A stretch of 64,000 nt of DNA, taken from CBDFLA01 sp965248915 (GTDB taxonomy: Bacteria > Pseudomonadota > Alphaproteobacteria > M2410). Shown here in pieces: positions 59,679 through 64,000 of the stretch. The notes beneath the pieces are model-generated. The model searched no databases. It saw nothing but the letters and a program-made list of their open reading frames with translations, and was not told where the DNA came from. Numbering within the stretch: the first letter of the stretch is position 1; each line of letters starts with the position of its first letter. Made by a program: the position numbers and the translations under genes. Location of the stretch: positions 3,348,001-3,412,000 of the forward strand of contig OZ252216.1 of the NCBI GenBank assembly GCA_965248915.1. Direction: 5' to 3'.

Positions 59679-60113
59679 ATGGGCGTACAAGGACTACTTG
59701 CCACAATACCTTACGTTGTCTGGCACGAGATTGAGGTGCTTGAGGAGAGCGAGATCGCGTTTGAGATGCGCCTCAGGAATCGTCCGGAAGTGCATAACTA
59801 TGTGGGAACCATGCATGCTGGAGCACTCTACACTCTGGCTGAAACGGTGGCGGGAGTGGCGGCCGACAGGTTTGCAGGCGATCAGAATGCTTTCATTTTG
59901 TTGCGGGACGCAAGTGTTCACTACACCCGCAGGGCGGAAGGGGATATTATTGCTCGATCATTCATCGACCCTTCTAATCTCCGTACTGCCACAGATGAAA
60001 TGAAGGAAAATGGTCGGGCTATTATACAGGTGAGTATTTCGGCCCGCGACACCTCCGGCGAAACGGTGTTTGAGGGATCATTTACATACGCATTGAGACC
60101 GAGGAAACAATGA
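59679..60113 (+). CDS. Hot-dog thioesterase (PaaI/DUF4442-like)
   Basis: A 144-residue single hot-dog domain. The motif VGTMHAGALYTLAETVAGVAA matches the HGG/HAG helix of PaaI/DUF4442 thioesterases, and LRDASVHYTRRAEGDI the central strand. It probably hydrolyses an acyl-CoA to free CoA when intermediates pile up. Starts 3 bp after the amidohydrolase-like gene and overlaps the next gene by 4 bp. Confidence 0.83.
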   Translation: MGVQGLLATIPYVVWHEIEVLEESEIAFEMRLRNRPEVHNYVGTMHAGALYTLAETVAGVAADRFAGDQNAFILLRDASVHYTRRAEGDIIARSFIDPSNLRTATDEMKENGRAIIQVSISARDTSGETVFEGSFTYALRPRKQ

Positions 60114-60889
60114 GTGACAAGCTGTTACAAGAAGTCGATGCGGGCGTTCTGACGTTGACTTTGAACCGTCCAGACAAACTCAACGCAATCGACTTTGAAC
60201 TACTTGACGATTTGGTTGCCGCATTGGAAAGAGCTGGAGACGATTCGGAAGTTGGTGCAATCGTATTGGCCGGAGCAGGAAAAGTCTTTTGCGCGGGCGC
60301 TGACATCGGTCAAATGGTAGATCGATCACCAGGTGAGTGGGAGGCGATTGTCGATCACTATCTCGACCCCATCCGATTGATCTCCACCATCGAAAAACCG
60401 GTGATTGCGCGTTGCCACGGCAATGTGGTTGGCGGTGGGTTAGGGCTTGCTTTAGCCAGCGACTTTAGGATCGGCGCTGAGGGCTCTCGATACTGCGCAC
60501 CCTTTATCAAGCTGGCGCTGGCCGGCTGCGATATGTCGGCTGGGTATTTTCTGCCACGACTTGTTGGACTCGGGTCTGCCACCGATATGATGATGACCGG
60601 TCGCTTCGTTGAGGCTGAGGAGGCTGTGCAAATCGGTCTGATCTCGCGGTTGGTTCCTGAGGTGGATCTCAATGCGGCTGTGATGGAATTGGCGGCGAGC
60701 TTCGCTCAGGGCCCGAAGGAAGCGATTGGATTTACCAAGAAGGCAATCCGCCGATCGCTCGATCGCGATATGGCCGGAGAATTCGATTACGAGATCTACG
60801 CTCAAGTGCAATGCCTGCAAAGCGATGAACACAAGGAAGGTGTGGCGGCCTTTCTGGAACGACGTGCGCCGAATTTCGGCACGCGTTAG
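60110..60889 (+). CDS. Crotonase-fold protein lacking both catalytic Glu residues
   Basis: A 259-residue crotonase. The CoA-binding oxyanion motif VFCAGADIGQMV is intact. However, the first Glu site is Gly112 (GGGLGLALASDF) and the second is Phe132 (CAPFIKLALAGCDMSAGYFLPRLVG). This subgroup is known among annotated enoyl-CoA hydratase/isomerase homologues with a YFLPRLVG block. Without either acid it is unlikely to be a standard hydratase; isomerase, dehalogenase-like or scaffolding roles are open. It overlaps the thioesterase by 4 bp. Confidence 0.88.
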   Translation: MSDKLLQEVDAGVLTLTLNRPDKLNAIDFELLDDLVAALERAGDDSEVGAIVLAGAGKVFCAGADIGQMVDRSPGEWEAIVDHYLDPIRLISTIEKPVIARCHGNVVGGGLGLALASDFRIGAEGSRYCAPFIKLALAGCDMSAGYFLPRLVGLGSATDMMMTGRFVEAEEAVQIGLISRLVPEVDLNAAVMELAASFAQGPKEAIGFTKKAIRRSLDRDMAGEFDYEIYAQVQCLQSDEHKEGVAAFLERRAPNFGTR

Positions 60890-60898
60890 GAAAACACC

Positions 60899-62041
60899 AT
60901 GAATGACCCGACTTTGAGTGAAGAGCAAAACCAGTTTCGCGACAGCGTAAGACTATTCGTCAACAAAGAAATCTTACCTCACGCCACGAAATGGGATTTG
61001 GCTGAAAGGTATCCGCAGGAGCTTTTCAAAATATTTGGCGATCTTGGATGGCTGGGTGTTTCATTTCCAGAAGAGTATGGTGGCTCAGGCGGCGGTTCGG
61101 TTCTTTACGCCATCTTGAACCGTGAACTTGCACGCGGGTCTGCTGCGGTCTGTTTGGGGCTTTACGTGCATACGGCACTGGCAGCGTCGGCTATTCTGCA
61201 TTTAGGAACAGAGAACCAAAGGAAACACTATTTGCCGCCCCTAATGAAAGGTGTGAAGGTCGGATGTTGGGCATATGCCGAGCCCGGCGCCGGCGCTGAC
61301 GTCTCGAGCGCGCGTCTGCGAGCGACGCGCGACGGCGATGAGTATGTCCTATCTGGAACGAAAATGTATATTACCAATGCGCCGTTTGCCGATCTCATGA
61401 TTGTGGTGGCGGCGACAAAGCCTGACGCGGGTCTCAAAGGGTTATCCCTTTTCATGGTTGAGGCGGGGACTGAAGGCGTCACCGTCAATGCGCCGCTGAA
61501 GAAACTCGGCATGGGCGCGTCCGAGATGGCGGAGATCGTATTTGAGAATGCGCATGTTCCGGAATCAGCGCGGCTTGGGCCGGAAGAAGGTGGGTTTTTT
61601 CAGGCGCTGCGCGTTTTGACACTCGGTCGAATCGCGAGTGCTGGACTTGGTGTCGGTCTTGGGACTGCAGCACTGGAAACGGCGCAAGGCTACACGAGCG
61701 AGCGCGTTCAATTCGGCAAGCCGCTCGCCAAACAACAGTTCGTCCGCTTCACCTTGGCGGAGATGGTGACACGGCTTGAGGCAGCCTGGCAATTGACCTT
61801 ACATACGGCACGGCTTGTTGACGCCGGCGAACCTCATGACAAAGAAGCTTCTATGGCCAAGCTCTTTGCGACGGAGGCGTGTACCTGGACTTGCGAACGC
61901 GCACTGCACCTATGTGGTGCGCAAGGCTACATGAGGGAGAGCCCGGCACAGCGCTTTTACCGAGACTGCAAGGTGCTCGAAATTGGCGAGGGTACAAGTG
62001 AAATTCAGCGCGAGACCATAGCTCGACATTTGGGAGTATAA
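60899..62041 (+). CDS. Acyl-CoA dehydrogenase
   Basis: A 380-residue FAD enzyme with the standard features: WAYAEPGAGADVSSARLRATRDGDEYVLSGTKMYITNAP in outline, ERVQFGKPLAKQQFVRFTLAEM, and the C-terminal IGEGTSEIQRETIARHLG with the catalytic Glu of the EGT motif. It oxidises an acyl-CoA to the 2-enoyl-CoA and passes electrons to ETF. Unlike the first dehydrogenase of the operon (52123), it has the usual Glu. The two could work on different intermediates or form a mixed tetramer. Confidence 0.94.
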   Translation: MNDPTLSEEQNQFRDSVRLFVNKEILPHATKWDLAERYPQELFKIFGDLGWLGVSFPEEYGGSGGGSVLYAILNRELARGSAAVCLGLYVHTALAASAILHLGTENQRKHYLPPLMKGVKVGCWAYAEPGAGADVSSARLRATRDGDEYVLSGTKMYITNAPFADLMIVVAATKPDAGLKGLSLFMVEAGTEGVTVNAPLKKLGMGASEMAEIVFENAHVPESARLGPEEGGFFQALRVLTLGRIASAGLGVGLGTAALETAQGYTSERVQFGKPLAKQQFVRFTLAEMVTRLEAAWQLTLHTARLVDAGEPHDKEASMAKLFATEACTWTCERALHLCGAQGYMRESPAQRFYRDCKVLEIGEGTSEIQRETIARHLGV

Positions 62042-62044
62042 GTC

Positions 62045-62659
62045 ATGGGCGTAAGTGAACGGCGACAGCGAGAAAGGCAAGCGCGGCGATCTTCAGTGAT
62101 CGATGCGGCGCGCGGTTTACTGCTTGAGAAGGGCTTCAATGGCGCCACGACGAAACAAATCGCCGAAAGATGCGAACTTTCCGAAGCAACACTGTTCTTT
62201 TACTTCAAAAACAAGGATGAAATCCTGAGTTCAATTCTGTTTGAGAGCATTGATTTTTGGGCGGAAGGGTTCAACAAAGTAGCTGGCGCCAAACTCCAAC
62301 CCGATAATAAGCTGGCGCGGCTTTGGAAGTTTTTCAAGAAGGTGAGAGAGGAGCATCCTGAATACTTTTTTGTCTCCGCTTATCTAGCTCGACCGTATGC
62401 CATGGCAGATGTGTCGGACGAAATAAAGAACAAGATCGTGGATAAGTCCGGTGAGAATTTCCAAAGATTGGCTGCGATCTTGGAAGACATTACGGGTCGT
62501 AGCGATGGACGCATAATGGCGGATTTCGTGTGGTCAACCTTCTTAGGTCTCATGGTTTTGCGGGATTCCCGCGATAATCTTAACTCGACGCCGCACCCGA
62601 GCGATCGGGATCTTGTTGCCATTTTCGATATGTTGAAAACGAGTATTTTGGCGCGCTGA
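62045..62659 (+). CDS. TetR-family transcriptional regulator
   Basis: A 204-residue regulator. The helix-turn-helix lies at residues 17-58 (SSVIDAARGLLLEKGFNGAT, KQIAERCELSEATLFFYFKN), and the C-terminal domain is helical. It starts 3 bp after the acyl-CoA dehydrogenase and is read in the same operon, so it is probably a repressor that responds to a CoA ester of the pathway and acts on the operon promoter near 52.0 kb. No cognate palindrome has been proven; the GTCAAGT/ACTTGAC repeat is a candidate. Confidence 0.92.
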   Translation: MGVSERRQRERQARRSSVIDAARGLLLEKGFNGATTKQIAERCELSEATLFFYFKNKDEILSSILFESIDFWAEGFNKVAGAKLQPDNKLARLWKFFKKVREEHPEYFFVSAYLARPYAMADVSDEIKNKIVDKSGENFQRLAAILEDITGRSDGRIMADFVWSTFLGLMVLRDSRDNLNSTPHPSDRDLVAIFDMLKTSILAR

Positions 62660-62673
62660 ACTGGAGATATGAG

Positions 62674-63720
62674 ATGAGTGAAATGATGGCAGCCCGACTT
62701 ATTGCACCCGGCGAACCGCTCCGAGTTGAGTCTGTTCCCATTCCGGAACCGGTCAGCGGCGAAGTGTTGGTCAAGGTCAGCGCCTGCGGTCTCTGTGGCA
62801 CAGATATTCACTTGGCCATTGATGGGGACATTCCCGTTGAGCGCACTCCAATCACTCTTGGTCATGAATCGGCGGGTACCATCACGTCTTTGGGCGAAGA
62901 TGTCGATGACTTTGCAATAGGAGACCGCGTTGCGCTTTTCCCATCGGCCAATTGTGGCGTTTGCGACTATTGCCAGGCGGGAAGACAGTCTCTTTGCGAC
63001 CGGTCACGGGTCTATGGTATGGCTCGCGATGGCGGTCTTGCACAATACGTAACTGCGCCAGCACATTCATTGATCCGGATCCCAGATTCAGTTTCCTTCG
63101 AGATTGCAGCGATCATCACAGACGGCGTTTCGACGCCGTTTCATGCACTGAGGGACCGGGGAAATTTGCGGCCAGACGAAAGTGTTGCGGTTGTCGGATG
63201 TGGTGGCCTTGGCACCCATGCAATCATGTTGGCTAGACTACTAGGCGCGGGTAGAATCGTCGCTATTGATGTGCAGCAACCTGCACTTGAGCGAGCCTTG
63301 GCGCTTGGAGCGGATCTTGCCATCAACCCAATGGAACAGGATCCAGCAAAAACCATCCGTAGCGAGCTTGGAATTCGGGGTGTCGATCTAGCACTTGAAT
63401 TTGTCGGTGCGGCGAGAACTGCTGAGACGGCCATGAGTGTTTTGGGTAAGTCCGGGCGTGCCGTTTTGGTTGGTGTTGGAATGGAGCGGCCATCCTTGCC
63501 GCCGCTCTTGCGATTTGTCGGCATGGAACAAACGATTCTCGGTTCGTTTGGTATGAACAAACAGGACATTGAAGACTTGCTCGCTCTTGTTGATGAAGGA
63601 AGACTCGATCTGTCGCAATCGGTCTCTGCCAAATTTCCATTGAACAATGTCAATGATGCTCTGGCGACACTCGTGCGCAAAGAAGTTGGTGTTGTCCGGG
63701 TGGTTGTGGAGCCCAATTAA
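62674..63720 (+). CDS. Zinc-dependent alcohol dehydrogenase (MDR)
   Basis: A 348-residue medium-chain dehydrogenase. Catalytic zinc ligands are in SACGLCGTDIHLA and LGHESAGTITS, structural zinc cysteines in ANCGVCDYCQAGRQSLC, and the NAD(P) motif is VVGCGGLGTHAIML followed by AIDVQQPAL (Asp favours NAD). It oxidises an alcohol or beta-hydroxy intermediate. Last gene of the plus-strand operon, 14 bp after the TetR gene. It is a different subgroup from the dehydrogenase at 37.9 kb. Confidence 0.92.
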   Translation: MSEMMAARLIAPGEPLRVESVPIPEPVSGEVLVKVSACGLCGTDIHLAIDGDIPVERTPITLGHESAGTITSLGEDVDDFAIGDRVALFPSANCGVCDYCQAGRQSLCDRSRVYGMARDGGLAQYVTAPAHSLIRIPDSVSFEIAAIITDGVSTPFHALRDRGNLRPDESVAVVGCGGLGTHAIMLARLLGAGRIVAIDVQQPALERALALGADLAINPMEQDPAKTIRSELGIRGVDLALEFVGAARTAETAMSVLGKSGRAVLVGVGMERPSLPPLLRFVGMEQTILGSFGMNKQDIEDLLALVDEGRLDLSQSVSAKFPLNNVNDALATLVRKEVGVVRVVVEPN

Positions 63721-63880
63721 GGTCTATACCCCTTCTCGCTAGAAACTCATTTTGGTGACAATGGTAGGTCTACGATTGGCCGCTAGGATCCCTGGTTCGT
63801 TCGACCTGTTTCCAGATCTTGAGAACAGGGAATTGCACTCTTGTTCGAATTCCAACCCTTTGAACGAGGAGGAGACACTT

Positions 63881-64000
63881 ATGACATCTGAGAAGAAGAC
63901 AGCAAAGAAGGGCAATTTTGAACTTTCTGCTGAAAAGAGCCCTGTCGAGATACTTGGAGCTGTTACCAAAATGGGAGCGGATATTAGACAAGGAAGGCTC
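63881..64000 (+). CDS. Start of a possible GntR-family regulator (cut by window edge)
   Basis: Forty codons are visible, starting at the ATG at 63881 with GAGGAGGAG ending 7 bp upstream. The peptide is MTSEKKTAKKGNFELSAEKS followed by PVEILGAVTKMGADIRQGRL. The last part resembles the beginning of the GntR winged-helix domain, where I-x-x-GRL-x-PG is typical. The rest is outside the window. Call is tentative. Confidence 0.5.
   Translation, partial: MTSEKKTAKKGNFELSAEKSPVEILGAVTKMGADIRQGRL

Noticed and set aside
63805..63829. Possible terminator after the last alcohol dehydrogenase
   Set aside because: The CCTGTT/AACAGG pairing has only 6 bp, a 13-base loop and no T-run, so it is not supported as a terminator.

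Overview
This window comes from an alphaproteobacterial chromosome. The first 12 kb carries housekeeping genes in an order familiar from that class: folC-accD-trpA-trpB-trpF-pyrF, then lapA-ihfB, rpsA-cmk-aroA, a TIGR02300-type zinc-ribbon protein and tRNA-Ala(GGC). Outer-membrane TonB-dependent receptors, DUF35/thiolase-like pairs and many acyl-CoA enzymes further on suggest an aerobic, probably aquatic or soil, heterotroph that degrades hydrophobic compounds. No genus can be named from what is visible.

Layout. (1) 1-11.9 kb: core genes, nearly all on the minus strand, interrupted at 4.6-5.5 kb by a REP-associated (Y1/HUH-like) transposase gene whose HUH motif is altered. (2) 11.86-12.93 kb: tRNA-Ala, about 0.85 kb without genes, and a frameshifted IS3-type OrfA remnant. 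This marks the change from core to accessory DNA. (3) 12.9-32.7 kb: acyl-CoA carboxyltransferase, serine hydrolase, two TonB receptors, two TetR regulators, a MaoC-MFS-acyl-CoA ligase set, a cupin-FAH hydrolase pair, OsmC, and a three-subunit molybdenum hydroxylase operon ending in a MoaD/ThiS-like protein. (4) 33-50.4 kb: a third TonB receptor, acyl-CoA ligase, alcohol dehydrogenase, a seven-gene minus-strand operon (TauD, alpha/beta hydrolase, TetR, enoyl-CoA hydratase, CaiB CoA-transferase, thiolase-like, DUF35), an MFS/metallo-beta-lactamase pair, and a nitronate-monooxygenase-like/enoyl-CoA hydratase pair. (5) 50.6-51.9 kb: a frameshifted VOC gene and a membrane fatty-acid-hydroxylase-like gene. 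(6) 52.1-63.7 kb: fourteen plus-strand genes, tightly packed and often overlapping by 4 bp: acyl-CoA dehydrogenase, two thiolase-like proteins, two DUF35 proteins, three unlike crotonase-fold proteins, BKACE, amidohydrolase-like, thioesterase, second acyl-CoA dehydrogenase, TetR and alcohol dehydrogenase. A possible GntR-type gene begins at the right edge.

The strongest non-gene signal is a family of 15-bp palindromes (consensus near TTATCATWATGATAA). Three are phased exactly 22 bp apart before the TonB receptor at 33.3 kb, the third being degenerate. Two more at the same 22-bp spacing lie between the divergent metallo-hydrolase and nitronate-monooxygenase-like genes at 48.3 kb. One lies upstream of the TauD operon at 45.4 kb. 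The first and second loci share 42 of 44 bases in inverted orientation. I infer a regulon, probably governed by the TetR gene at 42.9 kb, that joins outer-membrane uptake, an inner-membrane transporter, hydrolytic and oxidative attack, CoA activation and side-chain cleavage.

A second theme is that all three thiolase-fold proteins lack the usual nucleophilic cysteine and sit beside DUF35 zinc-ribbon/OB-fold proteins. This is the arrangement of Ltp2/ChsH2-type retro-aldolases of steroid and bile-acid side-chain breakdown. Two crotonase-fold proteins and the amidohydrolase-like protein in the 52-63 kb operon also lack standard catalytic residues. The substrate is not evident: no ring-hydroxylating oxygenase, P450 or extradiol dioxygenase was seen here.
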